From assembly GCA_002449915.1 (NCBI GenBank), contig DJXY01000125.1, positions 1 through 14,337 on the forward strand: a stretch of DNA of 14,337 nt, read 5' to 3'. Below, piece by piece: positions 1-8,502 of the stretch. The position numbers and the translations under genes are program-made. Below the pieces are notes generated by a model. The model was not told the DNA's origin and ran no database searches. It saw only the letters and a list, made by a program, of their open reading frames with translations. Within the stretch, counting starts at the first letter, position 1. Each line of letters opens with the position of its first letter. The stretch is from Oribacterium sp. UBA6992 (GTDB lineage Bacteria > Bacillota > Clostridia > Lachnospirales > Lachnospiraceae).

Positions 1-1706
1 AGGAGCGGGCGCTCAGGACCGGTTCTACAGAGCCTCTTATGACAGAAACTTCTGCACCTGATAAAATCCGCCTTCACTCTGGAGAGGGCGAGAGTGGGAA
101 TCGCAGAATCATAACTTCCAATGGGAAAGTGATTGATTCTGATGTAGAGTCGGTTCAGAAAAAGATCGAAGCAAGAAAGCAGGAAGCTGCTTCGGAAGCT
201 GACAATGCCAAGGTTCAGCAGGAAATCCTTGAAAAAAAGCCTGTGAAGCCATATATCTTTCCACCGCTTACGTTGCTCAAAAGAGGCGGCGAGCAGGATA
301 TGGACTCTCGTGAGGAAATACAAAAAAACGCGATTATCCTGCAGCAGACACTAAAGAGCTTTGGCGTAGGAGTTACTGTGACCAATGTTACTGTTGGTCC
401 CGCGGTGACAAGATATGAGCTGCAGCCGGAAATCGGAGTCAAGGTATCCAGGATCACTTCGTTAAGTGATGATATCAAGATGCGCCTTGCGGCTGCGGAT
501 ATCCGTATTGAGGCACCGATTCCAGGGAAATCCGCTGTCGGTATCGAGGTTCCTAATAAAAAGAGCCAGGTTGTTTACCTTGGAGATGTGCTTGCCTCCA
601 AAGAATTTCAGTCCTCCAAAGCTAAGATTGCATTTGGTGTAGGTAAGGATATTGCCGGTAACACTGTGGTAACAGACATTGCCAAGATGCCCCATCTTCT
701 GATTGCAGGAGCCACCGGCTCCGGTAAGTCGGTTTCGATCAATACTTTGATCATGTCGATTATTTATAAGTACAAGCCGGAGGATGTCCGGATGATCATG
801 GTGGATCCCAAAGTGGTGGAGCTTCAGGTATACAATGGCATCCCGCATCTGTTGATTCCTGTTGTGACAGATCCCAAAAAAGCGGCAGCCGCGCTTAACT
901 GGTGTGTCGCCGAGATGACGGATCGATATAAAAAGTTCGCCGCCACCGGGTCAAGGGACCTGAAGGGCTATAACGAAAAGGTCGAGCAGGTGCGTAAGGA
1001 TCCTGAGATCCCGGACGAGCAGAAGCCCGCGAAGCTTCCTCAGATTTTAATTATTATTGATGAGCTTGCAGATCTTATGATGGTCTCCGCGCAGGAGGTG
1101 GAGGATGCCATCTGCCGTATTGCACAGCTTGCAAGAGCCTGTGGTATGCATCTTGTGATTGCAACCCAGCGGCCATCTGTTAATGTCATTACGGGACTTA
1201 TCAAGGCGAATGTCCCATCGCGGATTGCATTCGCTGTTTCCTCAGGTGTGGACTCCCGCACCATTATTGATATGAACGGAGCGGAAAAGCTTCTCGGTAA
1301 GGGCGATATGCTCTTTTTCCCGCAGGGGCTTCCAAAGCCGATTCGTGTCCAGGGTGCTTTTGTGTCTGATGAGGAAGTTCAGACAGTTGTAGATTTCCTT
1401 AAAGAAAATACAGAAGCGGAGTATAATGACAATATTAAAAATACTCTGGACAATTCCGGCTCAGGTGCCGGGGGTGGAGCACAAAATGACAGAGATGAAC
1501 TGTTTAATGAAGCAGGCGCTCTGATCATAGAGTCAGAGAAGGCATCCATAGGTATGCTGCAGCGGAAATTCCGTATCGGATTTAACCGTGCTGCACGTAT
1601 CATGGACCAGCTGGCGGAGGCACAGGTTGTCGGACCGGAGGAAGGTACGAAGCCAAGGAAGATTCTCATGACGATTGATGAGTTTGACCAGATGATTTCC
1701 GGTTAA
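1..1706 (+). CDS. ftsK: DNA translocase FtsK/SpoIIIE, 5'-truncated by window edge
   Basis: This is the motor part of the FtsK/SpoIIIE translocase, a membrane-anchored hexameric ATPase that pumps chromosomal DNA through the closing division or sporulation septum. The frame is open to the left edge: twelve codons (from position 3) precede the first ATG at 39, with no stop, and the family normally has an N-terminal membrane domain that is absent here. The gene therefore starts outside the window, and ATG 39 is only an internal Met. Counting from that Met, residues 1-75 are a charged, proline-containing linker. The alpha/beta motor follows, with Walker A GATGSGKS at 224-231 and Walker B ILIIIDELAD with Asp341. 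The C-terminal winged-helix gamma domain (about 486-555, 'LFNEAGALIIES', 'GFNRAARIMDQL') reads polarity sequences on DNA. The stop is TAA at 1704-1706. Whether it acts as vegetative FtsK or sporulation SpoIIIE cannot be told from this part. Confidence 0.96.
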   Translation, partial: ERALRTGSTEPLMTETSAPDKIRLHSGEGESGNRRIITSNGKVIDSDVESVQKKIEARKQEAASEADNAKVQQEILEKKPVKPYIFPPLTLLKRGGEQDMDSREEIQKNAIILQQTLKSFGVGVTVTNVTVGPAVTRYELQPEIGVKVSRITSLSDDIKMRLAAADIRIEAPIPGKSAVGIEVPNKKSQVVYLGDVLASKEFQSSKAKIAFGVGKDIAGNTVVTDIAKMPHLLIAGATGSGKSVSINTLIMSIIYKYKPEDVRMIMVDPKVVELQVYNGIPHLLIPVVTDPKKAAAALNWCVAEMTDRYKKFAATGSRDLKGYNEKVEQVRKDPEIPDEQKPAKLPQILIIIDELADLMMVSAQEVEDAICRIAQLARACGMHLVIATQRPSVNVITGLIKANVPSRIAFAVSSGVDSRTIIDMNGAEKLLGKGDMLFFPQGLPKPIRVQGAFVSDEEVQTVVDFLKENTEAEYNDNIKNTLDNSGSGAGGGAQNDRDELFNEAGALIIESEKASIGMLQRKFRIGFNRAARIMDQLAEAQVVGPEEGTKPRKILMTIDEFDQMISG

Positions 1707-1742
1707 AGCACAGGTCAGAGAGAAGCGTTGATTGGAAAGTAC

Positions 1743-1747
1743 GAGGT
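1743..1747 (+). promoter_or_regulatory. Ribosome binding site deciding the fhs start
   Basis: GAGGT lies 7 bases before the ATG at 1755. The in-frame TTG at 1728 has no comparable Shine-Dalgarno sequence and would add nine residues that the family lacks, so this site supports 1755 as the start. Confidence 0.75.
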
Positions 1748-1754
1748 AAAAAGG

Positions 1755-3422
1755 ATGAAATCGGATATCCAAATCGCACAGGAAGCTGAAATGTTCAGAA
1801 TCAAGGATGTCGCTGCAAAATATGGCATTGAGGAGGATGACCTGGAGCTCTACGGAAAGTACAAGGCAAAGCTTTCCGATGATTTATGGGAGAAAGTCAA
1901 GGATCGCCCGGACGGGAAACTTGTCCTGGTGACTGCCATCAATCCAACGCCTGCCGGAGAGGGAAAAACCACAACGTCCATCGGACTAACAGATGCCTTG
2001 AATTACATTGGAAAAAAAGCTGTCGTTGCACTGCGTGAGCCAAGTCTCGGTCCTTGCTTTGGTATTAAGGGCGGTGCTGCAGGAGGCGGATACGCACAGG
2101 TTGTACCGATGGAGGATCTGAATCTGCATTTCACAGGTGACTTCCACGCGATTACGAGTGCCAACAATCTCCTTGCTGCCTTACTTGATAATCATATCAA
2201 GCAGGGAAATGAGCTGAGGATTGATCCTAAAGCCATTAACTGGAAGCGCTGTGAGGACATGAATGATCGTGTGCTTAGAAATATTGTTGTAGGTCTTGGT
2301 GGCAAGGGAGATGGCGTAGTTCGTGAGGATCATTTTGTCATTACTGTAGCATCAGAAATCATGGCTATCCTGTGTCTGCAGAACGGCATGGAGGATCTTA
2401 AGAAACGCCTTGCGAGAATCATTGTCGCCTATGATGTAGACGGTAAGCCTGTAACGGCAAAAGATCTGCATGCCGTCGGTGCAATGGCTGCACTGCTTAA
2501 GGATGCAATCAAACCGAATATCATTCAGACACTGGAGCATAACATGGCAATTGTTCATGGCGGTCCGTTTGCCAATATTGCGCATGGCTGCAACTCCGTG
2601 CAGGCGACAAGATTTGCAATGAAACTTGGAGATATTGCCGTTACAGAGGCAGGCTTTGGTGCCGATCTTGGAGCCGAGAAGTTTTTTGATATCAAATGCC
2701 AGATGGCGGGATTGAGTCCGGATGCGGTAGTGTTGGTTGCAACTGTACGTGCGCTTAAATATAACGGTGGCGTGCCTAAGACAGAGCTGGTTCCGGAAAA
2801 TCTGGAAGCTCTTAAAAAGGGCATCGTGAATCTTGAGAAACATATTGAAAATCTACAGAACTTTGGCGTTCCGGTAGTTGTAGCAATAAATCAGTTTGCT
2901 ACAGATACCGAGGCAGAGCTTCAATTTATTGAGGATTTCTGCCGCAGTAAGGGCGCAGATTTCGCACTTTCCAAGGTGCATGGCGAGGGTGCCAAGGGCG
3001 GAGCTGCTTTGGCAGAGGCTGTTGTGAGAACACTGGAAACCAAGGAAGCGCATTTCACACCTGTTCAGAAGCTCTCGGACTCTCTGGAGGATAAGGTACG
3101 GGCAGTTGCCACCAACATCTACGGAGCAGATGGCGTTGACTTTGCTCCTAAGGCGCAGAAGGAGCTGAAAAAGCTCACGGAGCTTGGCTTTGCTGATATG
3201 CCGGTATGTATGGCCAAGACACAATACAGCCTTTCTGATGATCCTAAAAAACTGGGACGTCCTACAGGCTTCCGGATCACTGTACGGGATGTCTATGTCT
3301 CAGCCGGTGCCGGATTTGTCGTATGTCTGACCGGTGACATCATGACGATGCCGGGTCTGCCCAAAAAACCTGCCGCCTTTGATATCGATGTGGTAGACGG
3401 AAAGATTACCGGTTTGTTCTGA
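1755..3422 (+). CDS. fhs: Formate-tetrahydrofolate ligase
   Basis: This enzyme condenses formate with tetrahydrofolate, using ATP, to give 10-formyl-THF, the one-carbon donor for purines and for initiator-tRNA formylation. In acetogens it is a step of the Wood-Ljungdahl methyl branch. The 555-residue product matches the usual size of about 556. It starts MKSDIQIAQ, the typical family N-terminus. The ATP loop GEGKTTT is at residues 68-74, and EPSLGP at 95-100 leads into the glycine-rich [11 protein letters not shown] stretch and '[10 protein letters not shown]', which line the active site. The C-terminal '[10 protein letters not shown]' segment is also typical. The gene follows ftsK after 48 bp and is followed by a 96-bp gap with a hairpin. 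Fmt, encoded further along, consumes its product. Nothing in the window shows whether the cell is an acetogen, because no other Wood-Ljungdahl gene is present. Confidence 0.98.
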   Translation: MKSDIQIAQEAEMFRIKDVAAKYGIEEDDLELYGKYKAKLSDDLWEKVKDRPDGKLVLVTAINPTPAGEGKTTTSIGLTDALNYIGKKAVVALREPSLGPCFGIKGGAAGGGYAQVVPMEDLNLHFTGDFHAITSANNLLAALLDNHIKQGNELRIDPKAINWKRCEDMNDRVLRNIVVGLGGKGDGVVREDHFVITVASEIMAILCLQNGMEDLKKRLARIIVAYDVDGKPVTAKDLHAVGAMAALLKDAIKPNIIQTLEHNMAIVHGGPFANIAHGCNSVQATRFAMKLGDIAVTEAGFGADLGAEKFFDIKCQMAGLSPDAVVLVATVRALKYNGGVPKTELVPENLEALKKGIVNLEKHIENLQNFGVPVVVAINQFATDTEAELQFIEDFCRSKGADFALSKVHGEGAKGGAALAEAVVRTLETKEAHFTPVQKLSDSLEDKVRAVATNIYGADGVDFAPKAQKELKKLTELGFADMPVCMAKTQYSLSDDPKKLGRPTGFRITVRDVYVSAGAGFVVCLTGDIMTMPGLPKKPAAFDIDVVDGKITGLF

Positions 3423-3440
3423 TTCTGATACGGATAAAAG

Positions 3441-3476
3441 CATGGCTGTCTGAGTAGTTTACGTAAGACAGCCGTG
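3441..3476 (+). terminator. Hairpin between fhs and murE, possible terminator or attenuator
   Basis: An 11-bp stem (arms 3441-3451 and 3466-3476, with one G-U pair) encloses a 14-base loop, 18 bases after the fhs stop. GGCTGTCT pairs with AGACAGCC. No immediate run of T follows; the next T-rich stretch (3491-3502) is 15 bases away. It may therefore be a weak or factor-assisted terminator, an RNA-processing site or an mRNA-stabilising 3' end, rather than a classical intrinsic terminator. Confidence 0.45.
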
Positions 3477-3518
3477 ATGCGTATGCTCAAATTTACTATT
3501 TTAAAAGGAAGATAACCC

Positions 3519-5018
3519 ATGCCAAAATTCAGTGACTGGCTTAATGATATAAACTATACTGTCGTTCATGGTAATCCGGACAAGGTCGAGGTATCCGAGG
3601 TGGTATTTGATTCCAGAAAGGCTGCCCCGGAGACTGTCTTTGTATGCATGAAGGGTGCCAACGTAGACTCTCATAGCTTTCTCCCGGAGGTCATCCGTCA
3701 GGGAGCTTCTGCAATTGTAGTAGAGGAGGAACCGAAAAAACTGCCTGTTTCACTTGAGGATCTGCCGGACGGCGTTGCCCTGATCAGAGTTGACTCTGCA
3801 AGGGAGGCGCTGGCAAAGCTCTCAGCAGCGCGCTTCGGATACCCTGCACGTGAGATGACGGTGATCGCCGTGACCGGTACCAAGGGTAAAACGACTACAG
3901 CACATATGATCCGAAGCATCCTGGAAACTGCCGGAAAGAGATGCGGTATCATCGGAACGACAGGAGTGGAGTATTGCGGCAGACATTTTGAAACAAAAAA
4001 CACAACTCCTGAGTCTTATGACCTCCACAGCTACTTCCGTAAAATGCGGGATGCCGGATGCGAATATCTTGTCATGGAAGCTTCTTCCCAGGGCTTCAAG
4101 CTGCACCGCACGGACGGAATCCAGTTTGATTACGGTATTTTTACCAATATCGAGCCGGATCATATCGGTCCCAATGAACACAAGGATTTTGCCGAGTACA
4201 AATATTATAAGTCCATGATTTTCCGGCAGTCCAAGGTGGGACTCCTCAATCTGGATGCCGACTATGCAGATGAGCTTTTGCAGAATGCGCCCTGCAAAAT
4301 GTATACCTTTGCATTGGACCGGACGGCAGACTTTATGGGCAGCAGCATCGAGCATGTACATACCGATCAATTTACCGGCGTGGAGTTTCAGGTACGAGGC
4401 AGAAATCGTCTGCGGCTGGATGTAAAGCTGGATCTGCCGGGCCGATATAATGTGTATAATGCTATGGCGGCAATCTCTGTCTGCAGCCTGATCGGCATTG
4501 ACTCTTACCGGATCCTGGAAGCTATGCGCTATGTTAAGGTTGATGGCAGAGTTGAAATTGCATTTAAGAACAGTCGCATGACGGTAATTGTAGATTATGC
4601 GCACAATGCCATGGCAATGGAAAATCTACTGAGTACACTGCGTGCATACCATCCGAAACGCCTTGTTGTGGTATTTGGCTGCGGAGGCAACCGTTCCAAG
4701 GAGCGGAGATATGGCATGGGAGAAACCGCGGCTAAAATGGCGGATCTGAGCATTCTCACTGCGGATAACTCACGGTATGAAAAAACCGAGGATATCATTA
4801 ATGATATCAAGTCAACTCTGGTTCCTGCCGGCGGAAAATATGTGGAGGTACCGGACCGGAGAGAGGCGATCCAATATGCCATGACGCATGCGGAGGATGG
4901 CGATATGATCGCTGTCATCGGTAAAGGGCATGAAGACTATAATGAAGTGAATGGTGTGCGGACGCATTTTCTGGACCGGGAAGTGATTGAAGAAACCGCA
5001 AGACAGTTTGGCTTATGA
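3519..5018 (+). CDS. murE: MurE-type UDP-MurNAc-tripeptide synthetase (divergent clade)
   Basis: This cytoplasmic Mur ligase adds the third amino acid to UDP-MurNAc-L-Ala-D-Glu in peptidoglycan precursor synthesis. The 499 residues include the N-terminal UDP-binding domain with DSRK near 31, the ATP loop GTKGKTTT at 120-127, TTPES, and the C-terminal GKGHE at 468-472. Several hallmark motifs are altered. SSH is SSQ (189-191), DHLDxHG is DHIGPNEH (214-221), and the substrate motif DNPR is DNSR (416-419). The retained Arg419 and the GKGHE Glu favour meso-diaminopimelate over lysine, but that is inferred from DAP-type enzymes with canonical motifs. AAGGAAG lies 7 bases before the start. The stop overlaps the first possible murF ATG (ATGA), so the two ligases are probably translationally coupled. 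Family assignment is firm; the amino acid added is less so. Confidence 0.93.
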   Translation: MPKFSDWLNDINYTVVHGNPDKVEVSEVVFDSRKAAPETVFVCMKGANVDSHSFLPEVIRQGASAIVVEEEPKKLPVSLEDLPDGVALIRVDSAREALAKLSAARFGYPAREMTVIAVTGTKGKTTTAHMIRSILETAGKRCGIIGTTGVEYCGRHFETKNTTPESYDLHSYFRKMRDAGCEYLVMEASSQGFKLHRTDGIQFDYGIFTNIEPDHIGPNEHKDFAEYKYYKSMIFRQSKVGLLNLDADYADELLQNAPCKMYTFALDRTADFMGSSIEHVHTDQFTGVEFQVRGRNRLRLDVKLDLPGRYNVYNAMAAISVCSLIGIDSYRILEAMRYVKVDGRVEIAFKNSRMTVIVDYAHNAMAMENLLSTLRAYHPKRLVVVFGCGGNRSKERRYGMGETAAKMADLSILTADNSRYEKTEDIINDIKSTLVPAGGKYVEVPDRREAIQYAMTHAEDGDMIAVIGKGHEDYNEVNGVRTHFLDREVIEETARQFGL

Positions 5019-6394
5019 CAGGAGCAGAAATGATTCCAGCAGATAAAAGCTTTGGATTTGATGACACAGGAATTAAGAGGATTGTACTGGATTCCAGGCA
5101 GGATATTACGGATGGTCTGTTTGTGCCGATCATCGGTGAGCGAAGTGATGGACACGATTTTATTGATATGGCAATCTCTCACGGAGCGATTGCCGTATTG
5201 TCCAGTCGTCCAGTTGCAGAGTATCTGTCAAAATATCCGGACGTCAGATTTTATCAGGTAGAGAATACGGTAACGGCGCTGCAGCAGATTGGGTACATGG
5301 AACGCCTTAAATTTCATGGAACCGTGATAGGCGTGACAGGTTCTGTCGGTAAGACGACGACCCGCAGTATGATTGCGTCGGCTCTTGCTTCTCAGCTTAA
5401 GGTCTTTGAGACAGCAGGAAATGCCAACTCTCAGGTAGGTGTTCCGATTACCATGTTCAATATGGCACGTTCCGGCGCGGATGCTGCGGTGATTGAGCTG
5501 GGTATGTCAAATCCGGGAGAAATGACAAGGATTGCCAATACTGCCTGTGTGGACATTGCGGTAATAACCAACATTGGCATTGCGCATATTGAGCAACTGA
5601 AAACGCAGGAAAATATCCTGAAGGAAAAGCTGCACATACTGGATGGGATGCCGGAAAATGGAGACTTATATGTAAATGGAGAGGATCCGCTTTTAAAACA
5701 GCTCACGCTGGAAAATATCCATGACATGGATGTGATTCTTGGTAAGAGTGTTTCCCTGCATTTTTACACATCCGCGGACTTTCCTTTAAAGCTAAGGGTA
5801 CATGGAAATCATATGCTGCAAAATGCTTCAGCTGCGATGCATGTAGCAGACAAGCTCGGGCTTGATCTAAATAAGGCAGCCGGAGCGCTGGAACAGTTTA
5901 CCGGTCTTAAGGGTCGGGGTGAAACCTTTGTGACCAAAGCAGGTGTCACGGTAATCGATGATGCCTACAATGCATCTCCGGTTTCCATGAAGGCCGGTCT
6001 GGATGTGCTTGCGGATTTGAAGGGCAGCCGTAAGATTGCTGTCCTTGCAGATATGCTGGAGCTCGGTCCAAAGTCAGAGCAGTATCATTTTGAAGTTGGC
6101 GAATATCTCGGGCAGCTGCCGGTCGATGTCATCTATCTGTACGGTCCCCTTGCGAAACATATACAAAATGGAGTGGAGCACTATCTGGATGAAGTGGAGC
6201 TTAAGAAAAAAGCATCCGGTGAAATGGATATCGAGGCTTCCGTTCCGCATCCGGTCATCGAGTGCTTTTCAGATCTGGACACGCTTCGCAGTCTTCTTAA
6301 GGACTCTGCAAAAACCGGCGACGTCATCCTGTTTAAAGGCTCCAATTCCATGGGCTTAACTAAAATTGTCGCTGATTTCAGAAATGAGGTCTGA
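5015..6394 (+). CDS. murF: UDP-MurNAc-tripeptide-D-Ala-D-Ala ligase
   Basis: MurF joins D-Ala-D-Ala to the UDP-MurNAc-tripeptide made by MurE, finishing the cytoplasmic stem peptide. The 459-residue reading has 'IVLDSRQ' (DSR at 26-28) and 'GERSDGHDF' in the UDP-binding domain. The ATP loop GSVGKTTT is at 109-116, followed by NANSQVGVP, 'VIELGMSNPGEM' and 'VIDDAYNASPVSMKAGL', all typical of MurF. The N-terminus is short: the usual helix before the 'TGGE' motif is missing, and the reading begins at TGAE. The upstream frame has no other start codon before a TGA at 4988. A second ATG at 5030 has a better ribosome binding site and would shorten the protein by five more residues. The gene overlaps murE by 4 bp (by the 5015 start) and priA by 1 bp (TGATG). 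Confidence 0.95.
   Translation: MTGAEMIPADKSFGFDDTGIKRIVLDSRQDITDGLFVPIIGERSDGHDFIDMAISHGAIAVLSSRPVAEYLSKYPDVRFYQVENTVTALQQIGYMERLKFHGTVIGVTGSVGKTTTRSMIASALASQLKVFETAGNANSQVGVPITMFNMARSGADAAVIELGMSNPGEMTRIANTACVDIAVITNIGIAHIEQLKTQENILKEKLHILDGMPENGDLYVNGEDPLLKQLTLENIHDMDVILGKSVSLHFYTSADFPLKLRVHGNHMLQNASAAMHVADKLGLDLNKAAGALEQFTGLKGRGETFVTKAGVTVIDDAYNASPVSMKAGLDVLADLKGSRKIAVLADMLELGPKSEQYHFEVGEYLGQLPVDVIYLYGPLAKHIQNGVEHYLDEVELKKKASGEMDIEASVPHPVIECFSDLDTLRSLLKDSAKTGDVILFKGSNSMGLTKIVADFRNEV
5020..5024 (+). promoter_or_regulatory. Ribosome binding site favouring the alternative murF start at 5030
   Basis: AGGAG sits 5 bases before the in-frame ATG at 5030, whereas the ATG at 5015 has only weak purines upstream. 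Use of 5030 would remove the overlap with murE and leave an 11-base gap. The 5015 start is kept because it preserves the TGAE remnant of a conserved MurF motif. Confidence 0.45.
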
Positions 6395-8472
6395 TGTACG
6401 CCCAGGTTATTATTGACATTACAAATGAAGCTCTGGACAGACCTTATACCTATCATATACCTGAGGGGATGCAAGTAGGTGCAGGAGACCGGGTATCGAT
6501 TCCATTTGGAAATAGCAGAATACCTAAAAACGGATATGTAATCTCACTCTCGGAGCAAAGTGCCTATGATGAGGACAAGCTCAAGGACATCCTCGGCGTT
6601 GTTTCCAATGCAATCTCTGTAAAGGAGCAGTTGATTCAGCTTGCGGTCTGGATGTCCCGGGAATATGGTACAACACTGAATCAATGTCTTAAAACTGTGC
6701 TTCCCGTTAAAAAGACGGTGCGTAAAAATCTGCGTCGGATTGACCCGATGGAGAGATACCGGGAAGAAACAGATGAGCAGCATATCCTGAATCCAGAACA
6801 GCAGATAGCTGCGGATGCCATTGTTTCCGGCATCCGCAGCTGTTTTGCCAGAAAAAAGGTCTCTCCGGACAGAACTCCCGGTTCTCTTGATTTGACGCAA
6901 CCGGAAAATACAGGTAAAACACAGGATCCGCCAAGATATCTTGTTTTTGGTATTACCGGTTCCGGAAAAACCGAGGTCTATCTGCATGCCATAGAGGAAA
7001 CACTGGCGCTTAAGCGTAAGGTGATCATGCTGATTCCGGAGATTTCCTTAACCTTTCAGACGGTGCTGCGTATTTCGTCCCGCTTCCGGGGCAAAGTCGC
7101 GATACTGCATTCGCGGATGAGTCTTGGAGAACGCTATGAGCAGTACATGAAGTGCGAGCGGGGAGAGGTCGATATCCTGGTAGGACCCCGTTCTGCTATA
7201 TTTGCACCGTTTGACAATCTTGGTCTGATCATCATGGATGAGGAGCATGAAGGCGCTTATAAATCGGAGACAGCTCCGCGGTATGAAACCCGGGATGTCG
7301 CGTTTCAGAGGGCGAAGCTTACGGATTGTCCCGTCGTATACGGATCTGCAACCCCGTCTCTTGACATTTTTACTAAGGCCTTACATGGAGAAATCCGCCT
7401 TCTTGAGCTTACGCACAGAGCAAAGCCCGGAAGCACACTGGCTGCGACCGAGATTATAGATTTAAGAAAAGAGCTCGCCGAGGGAAACCGGTCGATCTTT
7501 TCAAGGCGTCTTAATGAGCTCATGACAGAAGCCCTTGATAAAAAAGAGCAGATCATGCTGTTTATGAACCGGAGAGGCTACAGCAGCTTTATCAGCTGCA
7601 GAAGCTGCGGTGAAGCTGTAAAATGTCCTCATTGCGATGTTTCACTTACGCTGCATCGCGATGGCATGCTGCGCTGTCATTACTGCGGATATGAAACTCC
7701 GCGTATGAAGCTGTGCCCGTCCTGTGGCTCTCCGTATCTTGCTCCCTTTGGCTTTGGCACCGAGCGGCTGGAGGAATATGTAAAGCAAAGCTTCCCGGAT
7801 GCCGGAGTTTTACGGATGGATGCGGATACGACACGAAATAAGGGGGGTCACGAAAGGATTCTTGCAGCTTTCCGAGCACATAGGGCGGATATCCTGATCG
7901 GAACCCAGATGATAGTCAAGGGACATGATTTTCCGGATGTGACGCTGGTTGGCATGATCGCGGCAGATCTGAGTCTTTCCGCACCGGATTTCAAGGCACA
8001 GGAACGTACCTTCCAGCTGATCACACAGGCAGCAGGACGTGCCGGAAGGGACAGAGAAGCAGGTCATGTGATTATCCAGACCTATCAGCCGGAGCACTAT
8101 GCAATACAGCTTGCTGCCAGGCAGGACTACCGCATATTTTACGAACAGGAGATGGCCTTCCGGAAGCTGATGGGATATCCTCCTGTAGAGAGGCTCATGA
8201 CGATACAGCTCCAATGTGCAGATGAAAATCTGCTGGATGCGGTTTCCGAGCTCGCAGTTAAGGAAATGTCCGGATACTGTGCAGCCTGTAATGCAGAGCT
8301 CATTGGTCCCTTACGGGCTACCGTATACCGGGTTAATGACATTTTCAGAAAAATTATATATATTAAACATGGGTCACATGATATAATTATCCAACTACGG
8401 GATCAATGCCAGGAGCTGATCCGTCAGCATGACCGCCGTAGTCAGATCCTGTTAAATTTTGATCTGCAGTAA
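6394..8472 (+). CDS. priA: Primosomal replication-restart helicase PriA
   Basis: PriA recognises stalled forks and D-loops, unwinds DNA 3'-5' and loads the replicative helicase. The 692 residues show the N-terminal 3'-DNA-binding domain (about 1-104), Walker A GITGSGKT at 186-193, the DEEH box at 282-285 and GSATPS. Eight zinc-binding cysteines form four CxxC pairs (402/405, 411/414, 428/431, 441/444). These are followed by 'PFGFGTERLEEYV', the lobe-2 motif 'IGTQMIVKGHDFP' and 'QAAGRAGR'. The protein is shorter than E. coli PriA (732). Only about 27 residues lie between the N-terminal domain and 'LNPEQQIAADAI', too few for the winged-helix domain, and a polar insertion of about 30 residues precedes Walker A. 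GAGGT lies only 3 bases before the ATG, and the start overlaps the murF stop by one base, so reinitiation is likely. Confidence 0.97.
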   Translation: MYAQVIIDITNEALDRPYTYHIPEGMQVGAGDRVSIPFGNSRIPKNGYVISLSEQSAYDEDKLKDILGVVSNAISVKEQLIQLAVWMSREYGTTLNQCLKTVLPVKKTVRKNLRRIDPMERYREETDEQHILNPEQQIAADAIVSGIRSCFARKKVSPDRTPGSLDLTQPENTGKTQDPPRYLVFGITGSGKTEVYLHAIEETLALKRKVIMLIPEISLTFQTVLRISSRFRGKVAILHSRMSLGERYEQYMKCERGEVDILVGPRSAIFAPFDNLGLIIMDEEHEGAYKSETAPRYETRDVAFQRAKLTDCPVVYGSATPSLDIFTKALHGEIRLLELTHRAKPGSTLAATEIIDLRKELAEGNRSIFSRRLNELMTEALDKKEQIMLFMNRRGYSSFISCRSCGEAVKCPHCDVSLTLHRDGMLRCHYCGYETPRMKLCPSCGSPYLAPFGFGTERLEEYVKQSFPDAGVLRMDADTTRNKGGHERILAAFRAHRADILIGTQMIVKGHDFPDVTLVGMIAADLSLSAPDFKAQERTFQLITQAAGRAGRDREAGHVIIQTYQPEHYAIQLAARQDYRIFYEQEMAFRKLMGYPPVERLMTIQLQCADENLLDAVSELAVKEMSGYCAACNAELIGPLRATVYRVNDIFRKIIYIKHGSHDIIIQLRDQCQELIRQHDRRSQILLNFDLQ
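6807..6841 (+). repeat. Perfect 13-bp inverted repeat inside priA, terminator-like
   Basis: The arms 6807-6819 and 6829-6841 are exact reverse complements (left arm AGCTGCGGATGCC) around a 9-base loop. G-U and A-U pairs can extend the stem by four more. A short T run (GTTTT, 6842-6846) follows on the + strand. It lies within codons 138-150, just before the variable linker ahead of Walker A. The repeat is seen directly; any role in early termination or attenuation is inference. Confidence 0.7.
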
Positions 8473-8487
8473 GATATGCTTTATTTT
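8459..8487 (+). promoter_or_regulatory. Possible sigma-A-type promoter for the def operon
   Basis: TTGATC (8459-8464) and TATTTT (8482-8487) are separated by 17 bases, each matching four of six consensus positions. The -35 overlaps the last codons of priA. Transcription would begin near 8494 and the leader would carry the 14-bp repeats. The match is modest, and read-through from priA is equally possible. Confidence 0.3.
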
Positions 8488-8502
8488 AATGATGGCATCA
8501 GG

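Noticed and set aside
1728..1754. TTG start nine codons upstream for fhs
   Set aside because: The ATG at 1755 has GAGGT 7 bases upstream and gives the standard family N-terminus and length.
3822..4604. Open frame of 260 codons on the - strand, opposite murE
   Set aside because: It lies wholly antisense to a clear MurE, has no recognisable motif, is rich in His, Ile and Cys as shadow frames often are, and has no ribosome binding site that I can see.
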